From positions 186,001 through 250,000 of the forward strand of contig NZ_CP104854.1 in NCBI RefSeq assembly GCF_050916235.1: 64,000 bases of DNA, read 5' to 3'. The translations under genes were made by a program, and so were the position numbers. Within the stretch, counting starts at the first letter, position 1. Each line of letters starts with the position of its first letter. This document shows, piece by piece, positions 9,422 through 18,085 of the stretch. This DNA comes from Maridesulfovibrio sp050916235. Its GTDB lineage: Bacteria; Desulfobacterota; Desulfovibrionia; Desulfovibrionales; Desulfovibrionaceae. The notes under the pieces were generated by a model. It had not been told where the DNA came from. It was given only the letters and a program-made list of their open reading frames with translations, and searched no databases.

Positions 9422-11377
9422 CTACACATCCTTACGGGGTTCTACCGAGATAATGCTCGCAGAGAAGGAGTCAATCACCCTTTTTACATCGGGATGCGAC
9501 TCAACCTCATCACGCAATTGCTGCCTGCTCTTGCGTTTGCCTTTTGCACTGACCGTAACCTCAACTTCGGTCTGCGGTCCGAAATACTCACGCGCAAGGC
9601 GGGTTAGTGTAACCCGGGCCTCTTTGTCGTTTATCTGGCTTTCATGGAAAGGGTTGGCGCAGGTCAGAACAAGTCTGTCATTAACCATTTCTCCTTTGCA
9701 TTTGCCAAGACCGGAGACGGAAGCGTTGGCCCCGCTCTCTTCAACGTAGCCGAGAAAACCATTGAAACTACGCGGACCGGATGGAGCCTGCGGAGCTGAA
9801 GCCGGCATAAACTCGCTTCGTGCAGGTTCAGGTGTTACCGGCTGGTCTACGACCTCATCAAAACAACCGTCATCTGCGTACTCGACAGGCTGGGGAATTT
9901 CCGACTCGGGAACAGGTGGTTGAAAATTATTATCGTAGTGCGGCGCAGCCGCGTCAGGCAGGGAGGAATCGTCTGATCCCTGTTCTGCTGCAGCGCGGTT
10001 GCCTGCAGGACGCCCCGGTTCAGTTCTTCCCATAGGCCGTCCGTTTCCACCCGGCATCGTTCCGCCGGTCATCTGCGGCTGCGGCATGGACTGTGGAGCC
10101 CTGCTCTGAGGCGAAGGTGACTGTCCTCCTGACTGCCAGGGAGGAGTGCTGCCGGAAGGAACTCCCGGACCGGGTGTACCGAGACCTGAAGGTCCAGCTC
10201 CGGTCGGTCCGCTCTGGGACGCAGGCCGCGGAGCATGCTGCGGAGCTGCAGAAGCTAGTGCACCTGCCCGTTCAACAGAAATAAGGTCGGAAAGGCTGGC
10301 CATATTCAGCAGCAGAAGCTCAAGAGCCATTGCCGGTTCAAGGCTGGTCATTACCTTGCGCTGTCCGTCAACTGTCATCTGCCAGCAGGCATGGATAAAT
10401 GAGCGGTCAAAGGTACGAGCCCAGTTCATGAACTCCCCGGCCTCATCGGAGGACAGGCACAGCAGGGGCACCGCCCTCTCCCCGGACTGATTGAGCAGAA
10501 ACATGTTGCGCCAGCAGTTACCGAGTTCACGGATGAAGAACCCCAGATCCAGACCGCGCCCAAGCACCTGCTGCACGGTTTCGCCTACGGAGACAAGGTC
10601 ACGGGTGTGGATAGCCTGCATGAGGGAGAAAAACACGTCACGCCCGGCGAGTCCGAGGATGGAACGCACATCTTCCTCAAGCAGCTTTTCGCTGCCCAAC
10701 GCAAGCACCTGCCCGAGCAGGGACATGGAATCACGCACGCTACCGGCTCCGCGCTTGGCTATGAGGTCCACCGCACCGGCTTCGTATTCAATCCCTTCCT
10801 TATCCAGGACATTGGCAAGGTGGGCAATAAGCTCATCCTGAGAAAGCATCTTGAATGCATAATGCTGGCAGCGGCTGATGATGGTGGCCGGGAACTTGTG
10901 GGTCTCCGTCGTCGCCATGATGAACGTTGCATGCGGCGGCGGTTCCTCAAGGGTCTTGAGAAGTGCGTTGAAGGCCTGCACAGTAAGCATGTGCGCTTCG
11001 TCGATGATGAAGACCTTGTAGCGGAACTCAATGGGCGCGTAGCCGATGTCTTCCTTGAGCCGCCTCGCATCGTCAACCTTACCGTGGGATGCGGCGTCGA
11101 TCTCAACCACGTCGACACCGACCCCGGCAGTAATCTGACGGCAGTTGTCGCACTGGTTGCAGGGCTCGGCGGTAGGAGCGTTCTTGCAGTTAAGGGCCTT
11201 CGCAAAAATACGGGCAATGGTGGTCTTGCCAACTCCCCTTGTGCCGCTGAAAAGGTATGCCGGGGCAACCTTGTCCTGAGCAGCCGCACGGGACAAAATG
11301 GTTTTGACGGCTTCCTGTCCTGCAACTTCTCCGAAGGTCTGCGGACGATATTTTGCTGTCAGATTCGATGTACTCAT
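9422..11377 (-). CDS. dnaX: DNA polymerase III subunit gamma/tau
   Basis: The clamp-loader ATPase of the replicative polymerase, 651 residues. The N-terminal AAA+ domain has Walker A (GTRGVGKTTIARIFAKALNC), a zinc module with cysteines around residues 64-79 (CKNAPTAEPCNQCDNC), Walker B with sensor I (VFIIDEAHMLT; ATTETHKFPATIISRCQ) and the arginine-finger region. A proline/glycine/serine-rich linker covers about residues 370-530, and a tau-like C-terminal domain follows. I saw no A AAA AAG slippery heptamer that would predict a programmed-frameshift gamma form. It is transcribed with ybaB and recR; ilvE lies upstream behind a terminator. Confidence 0.96.
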   Translation of the reverse strand: MSTSNLTAKYRPQTFGEVAGQEAVKTILSRAAAQDKVAPAYLFSGTRGVGKTTIARIFAKALNCKNAPTAEPCNQCDNCRQITAGVGVDVVEIDAASHGKVDDARRLKEDIGYAPIEFRYKVFIIDEAHMLTVQAFNALLKTLEEPPPHATFIMATTETHKFPATIISRCQHYAFKMLSQDELIAHLANVLDKEGIEYEAGAVDLIAKRGAGSVRDSMSLLGQVLALGSEKLLEEDVRSILGLAGRDVFFSLMQAIHTRDLVSVGETVQQVLGRGLDLGFFIRELGNCWRNMFLLNQSGERAVPLLCLSSDEAGEFMNWARTFDRSFIHACWQMTVDGQRKVMTSLEPAMALELLLLNMASLSDLISVERAGALASAAPQHAPRPASQSGPTGAGPSGLGTPGPGVPSGSTPPWQSGGQSPSPQSRAPQSMPQPQMTGGTMPGGNGRPMGRTEPGRPAGNRAAAEQGSDDSSLPDAAAPHYDNNFQPPVPESEIPQPVEYADDGCFDEVVDQPVTPEPARSEFMPASAPQAPSGPRSFNGFLGYVEESGANASVSGLGKCKGEMVNDRLVLTCANPFHESQINDKEARVTLTRLAREYFGPQTEVEVTVSAKGKRKSRQQLRDEVESHPDVKRVIDSFSASIISVEPRKDV

Positions 11378-11689
11378 TATTCAGGCAAGTCCATTAGCCC
11401 CGAAGCACGCCACCGGAATATCCGGCAGTCCTGCGGGGCTCAGATGTGATGCGCATGGGCTTTCGGTAAAAGCTCCCGCACGCCCTCCAAGAGCCGGGGA
11501 AACATTCAACAAGCTTTGCGACTATTACTTCAAAAACACGTAAGCTATAAAAAAACCAAAACCCACGCAAAGAAAATCGTGGGAAAAAAACTAAACCGGC
11601 CAGCCCCAAAATACCCTGACCCTTTCAGGGACGGGCTGAGGAGGGGACAACCGTTCAAGTCATCCCCTTCCGCAGCTGCCGGGTAAAAA
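11378..11689. other. Spacer between ilvE and dnaX with palindromes
   Basis: No gene is seen. Next to ilvE is a hairpin CCCTGA/TCAGGG near 11617-11633. A terminator lies at 11548-11583 (listed separately). Near dnaX there is a GC-rich stretch (about 11390-11470) whose order CCTGCGGGGCT ... GATGCGCATGGGCTTT resembles TGCCGGGGCT ... GATGCGCTTTGCGCTTT in the recR-recD2 spacer. It may be part of a dispersed repeat family. Confidence 0.45.
11548..11583 (-). terminator. Intrinsic terminator after ilvE
   Basis: On the minus strand the stem CCCACG (11578-11583) / CGTGGG (11562-11567), with a ten-base loop, is followed by a T-rich tract. It lies about 100 bases past the ilvE stop and would separate ilvE from dnaX transcription. 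A-runs on the other side of the stem may also allow function on the plus strand. Confidence 0.6.
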
Positions 11690-12613
11690 CTAAATCTCGT
11701 AGTAATCGAGCCAGCCCTTGTACTTCTCATTACCGCCCTTGACAGCGTTGAAGTACTCTTTCTGCAGCAGGGTGCCGACAGGACCGCGCTTGCCTGCGCC
11801 GATAACACGGTTATCGACCTCACAAATAGGGGTCACTTCGGCTGCTGTTCCGCTGAAAAAGGCTTCATCTGCAATGTAGAGTTCATCACGGGTGAAGAGC
11901 TGCTCAACAACTTCATAACCGAGATCGCGGGCAACTGTCATCAGGCTGTTGCGGGTGATGCCGGGCAATACGGAAGTGAGCGGAGTCGTCTTGATTACAT
12001 TGTCTTTTACAATGAAAATATTCTCACCGGTGGCTTCGGATACGAAACCGGCAGTATCGAGCATAAGGGCTTCGTCATATCCGTCCTTAACAGCCTCAAC
12101 CTTGGCGAGCACGGAGTTGACGTAGTTACCGCAGCACTTGGACTTGGTCATCATCACGTTAACGTGGTGGCGGTTGAAGGAAGAAGTCTTTACACGGATA
12201 CCTTTCTCAAGAGCCTCTTCGCCAAGATAAGCACCCCACGGCCAGGTGGCAATGCACACGCGGATAGGGTTTTTGCCGGGATGAACACCCATTGCTCCGT
12301 CACCGATGAAAACCAGCGGACGGATGTAACCTTCCTTAAGGCCGTTCACCTTCAGGGTTTCAAGAATGGCGTCATGAATCTGTTCGACAGTGAAAGGAAT
12401 GGTAAGACCGAGAATCTTTGCGGAATCAAACAGTCTGACAACATGTTCACGGAGTCTGAAAACTGCTGATTTTCCATCCACAGTTGCATATGCCCTGATG
12501 CCTTCAAACACCCCTGCCCCGTAGTGCAGAGTATGGGTAAGCACGTGGACCTGTGCGTCATCCCAATTAACCAATTCACCATCAAACCAGATTTTTTCTG
12601 CTTTCTGAACCAT
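11690..12613 (-). CDS. ilvE: Branched-chain amino acid aminotransferase
   Basis: A fold-type IV PLP aminotransferase that interconverts leucine, isoleucine and valine with their 2-oxo acids. It is 307 residues, the family's usual length. Visible features are LTHTLHYGAGVFEGIRAY near residue 25, the PLP-lysine segment KSKCCGNYVNSVLAKVEA around 158, the GFVSEATGENIFIV motif and LPGITRNSLMTVA. GGGGG lies five bases before the ATG. The neighbours on this strand (dnaX downstream, the CBM48 gene upstream) are not functionally linked. Confidence 0.95.
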   Translation of the reverse strand: MVQKAEKIWFDGELVNWDDAQVHVLTHTLHYGAGVFEGIRAYATVDGKSAVFRLREHVVRLFDSAKILGLTIPFTVEQIHDAILETLKVNGLKEGYIRPLVFIGDGAMGVHPGKNPIRVCIATWPWGAYLGEEALEKGIRVKTSSFNRHHVNVMMTKSKCCGNYVNSVLAKVEAVKDGYDEALMLDTAGFVSEATGENIFIVKDNVIKTTPLTSVLPGITRNSLMTVARDLGYEVVEQLFTRDELYIADEAFFSGTAAEVTPICEVDNRVIGAGKRGPVGTLLQKEYFNAVKGGNEKYKGWLDYYEI

Positions 12614-12792
12614 TATGTCCCCCTAATTTTCTTCATAAATATAGTAAGCGTCTTCTAAGAAACGCCGTTTGAGAACGACAGAATGAATGAAGCTAAAAAA
12701 AAGAGGGTCTGAGGTCAAGAAGGAACAAAAATAACAATTTCATGAAATGCGGAAAAAGTGGAAACAACCGAAAGAATCATCAAGGATAGAGT

Positions 12793-12824
12793 CAGGCGGA
12801 AGAATCTCTGTCTCCCTCCGCCTG
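12793..12824 (-). terminator. Hairpin after the CBM48 gene, possible terminator
   Basis: Arms CAGGCGGA (12793-12800) and TCCGCCTG (12817-12824) form an eight-pair stem 33 bases past the stop of the CBM48 gene. No clear T-run follows on the minus strand, so it may only stabilise the mRNA end. Confidence 0.35.
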
Positions 12825-12856
12825 TATATGACATTCATCACTGGCATGAAAATCAG

Positions 12857-13165
12857 CTAACAACTTACAACCGAATTTTCCGAATCTCCATAAGGTGTCG
12901 CTTCGGTGCGATCAGGGGAATCATCGTTAAACCAGATGTTGTCCCCAGCCAGATAGCGGAACTGATACTCACGTCCTGCTTCAAGGTCTACGGTAACGGT
13001 ATAGTTACCGTTTTTAAGCTTTTTCATGGGCAGAGAATTTTCATCCCAGTTGTTGAAATCGCCTACCAGAAAGATGGCTTCGCCATTCTCCACCTGAGTT
13101 TTATCCACATCAAACTTGACCTTGCAAACGGGTTTGCTTTTGAGAAATTTTTTGGAAATAGCCAC
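12857..13165 (-). CDS. Stand-alone CBM48 (isoamylase early-set) glycogen-binding-like protein
   Basis: A 102-residue protein made almost wholly of one AMPK-beta/isoamylase N-terminal type beta-sandwich. Features are VCKVKFDVDKTQVENGEAIFLVGDFNNWDEN, the hallmark NGNYTVTVDLEAGREYQFRYLAGD and WFNDDSPD, where the tryptophans and lysine normally contact alpha-glucan. It has no catalytic domain or signal peptide. The GTG start at 13165 is chosen because AGGAGG lies five bases upstream. Such proteins are common in Desulfovibrio-like genomes and probably bind glycogen or act as regulatory subunits. The partner is not encoded nearby. Confidence 0.85.
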   Translation of the reverse strand: MAISKKFLKSKPVCKVKFDVDKTQVENGEAIFLVGDFNNWDENSLPMKKLKNGNYTVTVDLEAGREYQFRYLAGDNIWFNDDSPDRTEATPYGDSENSVVSC

Positions 13166-13505
13166 CGGATCCTCCTGATAGGTTTAATAAACGACTGAAC
13201 GTCAGTGATAAAAATTTTTATGTTTATAATTAATCCCGTTTTTTTTTTAATGTCAACAATCACCTAAAAAAATACATATAACCGTCACCGAAACAATCCG
13301 ACCTTATATTCAGACTTTCGCCCAAGACGCACCTTCTATTTCCTGATAAGCAAACTGAAAGCGGAATTTTATTCGCAAAACACAACAGCAACCGTTTTTT
13401 ATACGCATAGCCACCGTTATATCCAGATAAATAATAGTTTTGACAGCGGAAGTCGCCACGGTTACAAATAACCTCCAATTTATTTATTTTTTAGGAGTAA
13501 CGACC
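13166..13505. promoter_or_regulatory. Divergent control region, CBM48 gene / alaC
   Basis: A 340-base AT-rich spacer between oppositely transcribed genes, so it must hold two promoters. I could not pick -35/-10 pairs with confidence. AGGAG about ten bases before the ATG at 13506 is the ribosome-binding site of alaC. Confidence 0.4.
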
Positions 13506-14681
13506 ATGGACAAGTTTCCAAGAGTTCACCGGCTGCCCCCCTACGTGTTTGCCAAAGTGAACGAACTGAAAATGCAAATGCGCCACGAAGGCGCAGACAT
13601 CATAGATCTGGGTATGGGAAACCCGGATCTGCCAACTCCGCAACACATTGTGGATAAACTGGTGGAGGCGTCGCAGAAGCCCGCCAACCATCGGTACAGC
13701 GCGTCCAGAGGAATCAAGGGACTGCGCAGGGAAATGGCGCTCTGGTACAAAAGAAGATTTGGCGTCGAACTGGATTATGATCAGGAAGTGGTCGTTACCA
13801 TGGGCGCCAAAGAGGGGCTGGCGCACCTGGCGTTGGTTATGCTTTCACCCGGGGACGTTGTTTTCGCACCGGACCCGTCATACCCGATTCACCCTTATGC
13901 AAGTATCATTGCCGGGGCGGACGTAAGACGCGTACCTATCGGAGCAGACAGGGATTTCTTCGAAGACCTTGAGCTGGCAATGCGCCAGACCTGGCCGCGT
14001 CCCAAACTGCTTATCATCAACTACCCGCACAACCCGACCGGGCTGACTGCGGAGATTCCGTTCTTTGAAAAGATCGTCGACTTTGCAAAGGATAACGACC
14101 TGCTCGTAATCCACGACCTTGCCTACGCCGACTTCACTTTCGACGGATACGAAGCACCGAGCTTCCTGCAGGCCAGAGGAGCAAAGGACGTTGGAGTTGA
14201 ATTCTTCTCCCTGTCCAAAAGCTACTCCATGCCCGGATGGCGCGTAGGCTTCTGCTGTGGTAACCGCGAAATGGTTCAGGCCCTGACACGCATCAAAAGT
14301 TATCTGGACTACGGGCTCTTTCAGCCCATCCAGATTGCTGCCTGCCACGCCCTTTCCGGTCCACAGGACTGCGTCCGTGAAATCATGGATATCTATCAGG
14401 ACCGTCGTGATGCACTCTGCGAAGGATTGCAGCGCATCGGCTGGGATGTGACACCGCCGAAAGCCACACAGTTCCTGTGGGCTCCCATACCTGAACAATT
14501 CAAAAAAATGGGCTCGGTGGAATTCTCCAAGCTGCTGCTGAAAGAATGCAAGGTGGCTGTTGCACCTGGCCTCGGATTCGGCACCTACGGAGATGACCAT
14601 GTCCGCATGGCTCTGGTAGAGAACAGGCAGAGGATCAATCAGGCCATCCGCGGCATGAAAGACCTTTTTGCCAAAGGGTAG
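13506..14681 (+). CDS. alaC: PLP aminotransferase, AlaC-like (alanine/glutamate)
   Basis: A fold-type I class I aminotransferase of 391 residues. Visible features are DLGMGNPDLPTP near the N-terminus, the substrate/PLP contact HRYSASRGIKGLRR, PHNPTG (with the conserved Asn), LLVIHDLAYADFTFDG and the PLP-lysine motif FFSLSKSYSMPGWRVGF. These match AlaC, which makes alanine from pyruvate and glutamate. Relatives include LL-diaminopimelate and methionine-type aminotransferases, so the exact substrate is not certain. The ATG at 13506 is preferred because AGGAG precedes it. A strong terminator follows, separating it from hom. Confidence 0.88.
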   Translation: MDKFPRVHRLPPYVFAKVNELKMQMRHEGADIIDLGMGNPDLPTPQHIVDKLVEASQKPANHRYSASRGIKGLRREMALWYKRRFGVELDYDQEVVVTMGAKEGLAHLALVMLSPGDVVFAPDPSYPIHPYASIIAGADVRRVPIGADRDFFEDLELAMRQTWPRPKLLIINYPHNPTGLTAEIPFFEKIVDFAKDNDLLVIHDLAYADFTFDGYEAPSFLQARGAKDVGVEFFSLSKSYSMPGWRVGFCCGNREMVQALTRIKSYLDYGLFQPIQIAACHALSGPQDCVREIMDIYQDRRDALCEGLQRIGWDVTPPKATQFLWAPIPEQFKKMGSVEFSKLLLKECKVAVAPGLGFGTYGDDHVRMALVENRQRINQAIRGMKDLFAKG

Positions 14682-14702
14682 AAGATAATTATTCAAATTT
14701 CT

Positions 14703-14739
14703 GACAGGCTGCGGTATAACCCGGCCTGTCGGTTTTTTT
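14703..14739 (+). terminator. Intrinsic terminator after alaC
   Basis: Arms GACAGGC (14703-14709) and GCCTGTC (14724-14730) form a stem followed by GGTTTTTTT (14731-14739). It lies 22 bases past the alaC stop and ends that transcript before the hom operon. Confidence 0.88.
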
Positions 14740-14822
14740 GATACAAGTAAATAAAAACAGGATGGCGTCCATTCGTGACTCCATCGATTCCCGTGCTTTC
14801 CAACCGTCCAAAAGAGGTTTAG

Positions 14823-16112
14823 ATGCAGACTGTAAAGCTTGCCATTGCCGGATTCGGCACAGTCGGAACCGGACTTGCCCGGATTCTTGAAGAAAACGAA
14901 GAGATAATCTTCGCCCGCTGCGGAAAAAAATTCGTACTTAGTTCCGTACTTGTCCGCGATGTGAACAAGAAAAGAGACTACCTGCCCGGCCCTGATGTTA
15001 AATTCACCGCCGATGCAGACGAATTCACGTCCAATCCCGATGTCGATATCGTAGTGGAACTCATGGGCGGAATTACCGTGGCCAAGGATATAGTCACAAA
15101 AGCCCTTGAGGCAGGCAAGCACGTTGTCACCGCCAACAAGCACCTTCTTGCTGTTCACGGAATTGAACTTTTCGAAATTGCCAGCAGGAACAAAGTCGGC
15201 CTGTACTACGAATCCAGCGTAGCAGGCGGTATTCCCATAATCCAGTCCATCAAGGAGTCGCTGGCCGGCAACCGCATTAAATCCATTGTCGGAATACTTA
15301 ACGGAACCGCCAACTACATCCTTTCCGAAATGTCCACCAACGGTCTGGAATTCGATACGGCCCTTGAACAGGCCAAAGAACTCGGCTACGCCGAGGCCGA
15401 CCCGACTTTCGACATCGAAGGGATCGACACTGCGCATAAAGTCTGCGTGCTGACCCGTATTGCCTACGGCAAGGATTATCCGCTGGACGAACTCCCGGTC
15501 AAAGGCATTACCGAAGTTGAAGGACAGGACATCCGTTTCGCCCGCGAATTCGGTTACCGGATCAAGCTCATCGGGCAGGTTCGTGATGTGGGCGGCAAGC
15601 TTGAGGCTGGAGTATTCCCGGCACTGGTCAAATACACTCTGCTTCTGGCAAGGGTTGGCGGCAACTACAACGCCATCAGGGTTGAAGGCAACGCAGTGGG
15701 CCCGGCATTCTTCCACGGTCAGGGAGCTGGGTCGCTGCCCACCGGAAGCGCAGTGCTGGCAGACATCATGGCGCTGGCCAAGACATCCACACCGGACAAC
15801 ACAGGATTCTGCAACGCTCCCATTAAAAAAGCGGATATCCTCGCACCGGACCTTGCAACTTCCGAATACTATTTCCGATTCACCGTACAGGATAAGGCCG
15901 GGGTCATGGCCGCTCTGGCAAAATGCCTTGCCGAGCACAATATTTCCATTGCCCAGGCTGTACAGAAGGACAATCCTGACGAGCGGGACATCCCTGTGGT
16001 GTTCACCACCCACAAGGCCAGCACCAAGGATGTAAAGGCGGCTCTTGCTGAGATTGACAAGATGCCTTTCATTACCCGCAAGACTGTTTCCATGCGTATT
16101 TTAAAGGGATAA
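14823..16112 (+). CDS. hom: Homoserine dehydrogenase
   Basis: Reduces aspartate semialdehyde to homoserine with NAD(P)H, on the path to threonine and methionine. It is 429 residues with an N-terminal nucleotide-binding fold (LAIAGFGTVGTGLARIL), VVELMGGI, the TANKHLLAVHG segment with the catalytic lysine, YYESSVAGGIPIIQ, NGTANYILSEM, the substrate-binding ELGYAEADPTFDIEGID region, and a C-terminal ACT domain from about residue 350 (YYFRFTVQDKAGVMAALAKCL), which allows threonine feedback. AGAGG lies just before the ATG. Only eight bases separate it from the next gene. Confidence 0.96.
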   Translation: MQTVKLAIAGFGTVGTGLARILEENEEIIFARCGKKFVLSSVLVRDVNKKRDYLPGPDVKFTADADEFTSNPDVDIVVELMGGITVAKDIVTKALEAGKHVVTANKHLLAVHGIELFEIASRNKVGLYYESSVAGGIPIIQSIKESLAGNRIKSIVGILNGTANYILSEMSTNGLEFDTALEQAKELGYAEADPTFDIEGIDTAHKVCVLTRIAYGKDYPLDELPVKGITEVEGQDIRFAREFGYRIKLIGQVRDVGGKLEAGVFPALVKYTLLLARVGGNYNAIRVEGNAVGPAFFHGQGAGSLPTGSAVLADIMALAKTSTPDNTGFCNAPIKKADILAPDLATSEYYFRFTVQDKAGVMAALAKCLAEHNISIAQAVQKDNPDERDIPVVFTTHKASTKDVKAALAEIDKMPFITRKTVSMRILKG

Positions 16113-16120
16113 CATTCAAA

Positions 16121-17302
16121 ATGAAGCTTCTTTTCCTTATTGCAGACGGCATGGGCGGTTGGCCCATTGAAGAACTGGGAAACAAGACCACCCTTGAAGC
16201 GGCCAATACTCCGAATATGGATATGCTCGCTTCAAAAGGGCTTGTAGGGACCTGTCGTACCGTACCCAAAGGCATGCCGCCGGGCTCCGATGTAGCCAAC
16301 ATGTCTCTTCTCGGATTTGATCCTGCAGCCTATCACACAGGACGCGGCCCCATTGAGGCCGCAGCGCAGGGACTCAAACTTGATCCCGACGATCTGGTCT
16401 GGCGCATGAATCTGGTCAACATTTCAGGTTTCGAAGAAAACGGAACCATGTACGACTATTCATCCGGCCATATTTCCACAGAACAGTCCGTACCACTGGT
16501 GGAAAAGCTTCAGGCTGAACTGGGAAACGAGGAGTTCACTTTCTATCCCGGCATCCAGTACCGGCACCTGCTGGTCCACAAGGGCGGTGCCAGAGAAATG
16601 GAGAGAGACCTCAATATCCGCCCTCCGCACGACATTACCGATAAACCCATTGCCGACGATGTACGTGAATTCGCAAAAAGCCCACGCATGGAGAAACTCA
16701 TTCTCGATGCCGAAAAAGTCCTTGCCGGCAACGGAACCAAAGCAGCATCCATCTGGCCATGGGGGCAGGGCCGCCCGCTGATACTGCCACCCTTCGAAGA
16801 TAAATTCGGAATGAAAGGTGCGGTAATTTCCGCTGTAGACCTGATCAAGGGACTCGGCAATGCTTCCGGAATGGAAGTAATCAACGTGGAAGGTGCAACC
16901 GGTCTTGTAGACACCAACTACGAGGGCAAGGTCGAAGCGGCGATCAAATTTCTTGAGCACGGCGATTTCGTGTACGTTCACCTTGAAGGACCGGATGAAT
17001 CCGGCCATATGGGAAGCGTAGAAGACAAGATCAAATCGATCGAACGATTTGATTCACGAATTGTAGCCCCGCTCCTTGAGAAATATCCTCTCGATCAGGC
17101 CTGTTATGTAGTTACCTGCGACCACTACACCCCCATTGAAATACGTACCCACGACGAAACACCGGTCCCATTCCTGATGACCTCCCCCCGCTGCATCGCA
17201 TCCGGAGTTAAGGAATTCAATGAGAAGACCGCAGACCTGGCCGGAATCATAATTCCCGAAGGGCATGATTTTATGCAATGGGTTCTCGACAAGATCAGAT
17301 AA
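16121..17302 (+). CDS. Archaeal-type phosphoglycerate mutase family (ApgM-like); putative homoserine kinase analogue
   Basis: A 393-residue alkaline-phosphatase-superfamily metalloenzyme. Metal ligands are visible: Asp in LIADGMGG, Ser in GSDVANMSLLGFDP, YVHLEGPDESGHMG and TCDHYTPIEIRTHDETPVP. By family it resembles cofactor-independent phosphoglycerate mutase of the archaeal type. It starts eight bases after homoserine dehydrogenase. Comparative-genomics annotation has long predicted that such copies beside hom/thrC act as a functional analogue of homoserine kinase (ThrB) in deltaproteobacteria. No GHMP-type thrB is seen in this window. Glycolytic mutase activity remains the alternative. Confidence 0.85.
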   Translation: MKLLFLIADGMGGWPIEELGNKTTLEAANTPNMDMLASKGLVGTCRTVPKGMPPGSDVANMSLLGFDPAAYHTGRGPIEAAAQGLKLDPDDLVWRMNLVNISGFEENGTMYDYSSGHISTEQSVPLVEKLQAELGNEEFTFYPGIQYRHLLVHKGGAREMERDLNIRPPHDITDKPIADDVREFAKSPRMEKLILDAEKVLAGNGTKAASIWPWGQGRPLILPPFEDKFGMKGAVISAVDLIKGLGNASGMEVINVEGATGLVDTNYEGKVEAAIKFLEHGDFVYVHLEGPDESGHMGSVEDKIKSIERFDSRIVAPLLEKYPLDQACYVVTCDHYTPIEIRTHDETPVPFLMTSPRCIASGVKEFNEKTADLAGIIIPEGHDFMQWVLDKIR

Positions 17303-17304
17303 TC

Positions 17305-17718
17305 ATGAGCAACAATGAATTCCCGACACCGCACTCGTGGCTGACTCACAGCGTATCCTACGGTGAAACCGACGCCATGGGTGTGGTATATTACGCTGAA
17401 TACCTGCACTTTTTTGAGCGGTCCCGTTCGCTTTTCATCCGCGAACGGGGCATGAGCTACGCCGAGGTCGAAGCACGCGGCATATTCCTGCCCGTGCGCG
17501 AGGCTTCATGCCGCTACCGCCTTCCAGCCCAATATGATGACCAATTGAACATTCAGGTTGGGATAAGTGAATGGAAACGGGCTTCTATCAAATTCATATA
17601 CAATATCTTCAAGGATGACCGCTCTACTCTCGTAGCAACCGGTTTTACCGAGCACGCATGCGTCAACAAAGACGGACGTCCGGTAAGAGTTCCGGATTGG
17701 CTGCGGGAGATATTCTGA
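17305..17718 (+). CDS. Acyl-CoA thioesterase, YbgC/4-hydroxybenzoyl-CoA type (hot-dog fold)
   Basis: A small cytoplasmic thioesterase of 137 residues. The N-terminal signature YGETDAMGVVYYAEYLHFFERSR contains the catalytic Asp, and VREASCRYRLPAQYDDQLNI follows as in YbgC relatives. The ATG at 17305, two bases after the stop of the preceding gene, gives a normal-length protein. An ATG at 17278 inside the preceding gene is in frame but would add nine residues not expected for the family. Close spacing suggests co-transcription with hom and the mutase-like gene. Substrate unknown. Confidence 0.87.
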   Translation: MSNNEFPTPHSWLTHSVSYGETDAMGVVYYAEYLHFFERSRSLFIRERGMSYAEVEARGIFLPVREASCRYRLPAQYDDQLNIQVGISEWKRASIKFIYNIFKDDRSTLVATGFTEHACVNKDGRPVRVPDWLREIF

Positions 17719-18085
17719 TTTCACAGGATAAAAACTGGTGTAGCTAAAGCCCCTTAGCGAAAACAAAGGCCACACACAATTCCGTTGCAAACTCGCCCGA
17801 TCCCCTGATGAGTTTTTTTGCGCTTTCCGGGACAGGTCAAGTCCTGTTGCATACCAACGCATCCCAGCATGCCTTCTTTGCCTTAAGAGACAGCTATATC
17901 AGGAACTGAAATTCGGAAGCAGATACAAACTTTCGATCCCGGCAATGTGCGCGGGACCACGTTATATCATTAATCGCAACAACATATACTTGCAGTATGA
18001 TACATGCAGGGATTAACAACGCCCTGAAAAGATAAGACCGGACGGTTATATCTCATCCTGCTGCCGAGAACAGAGAGCTTAAAAA
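17719..18085. other. Intergenic stretch, nothing recognised
   Basis: 367 bases between two same-strand genes. I see no convincing coding region, long palindrome or terminator. GAGAG about ten bases before the ATG at 18086 may be the ribosome-binding site of the next gene, whose promoter presumably lies here. Confidence 0.4.

Noticed and set aside
9422..11377. Programmed frameshift in dnaX
   Set aside because: I looked for an A AAA AAG-type slippery site and saw none; the linker region gives no support for a gamma product.
13878..16013. Very long minus-strand open frame (711 codons) across alaC and hom
   Set aside because: It is antisense to two clearly recognisable enzymes whose motifs are intact on the plus strand; its translation shows no family features. 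It arises from codon bias.
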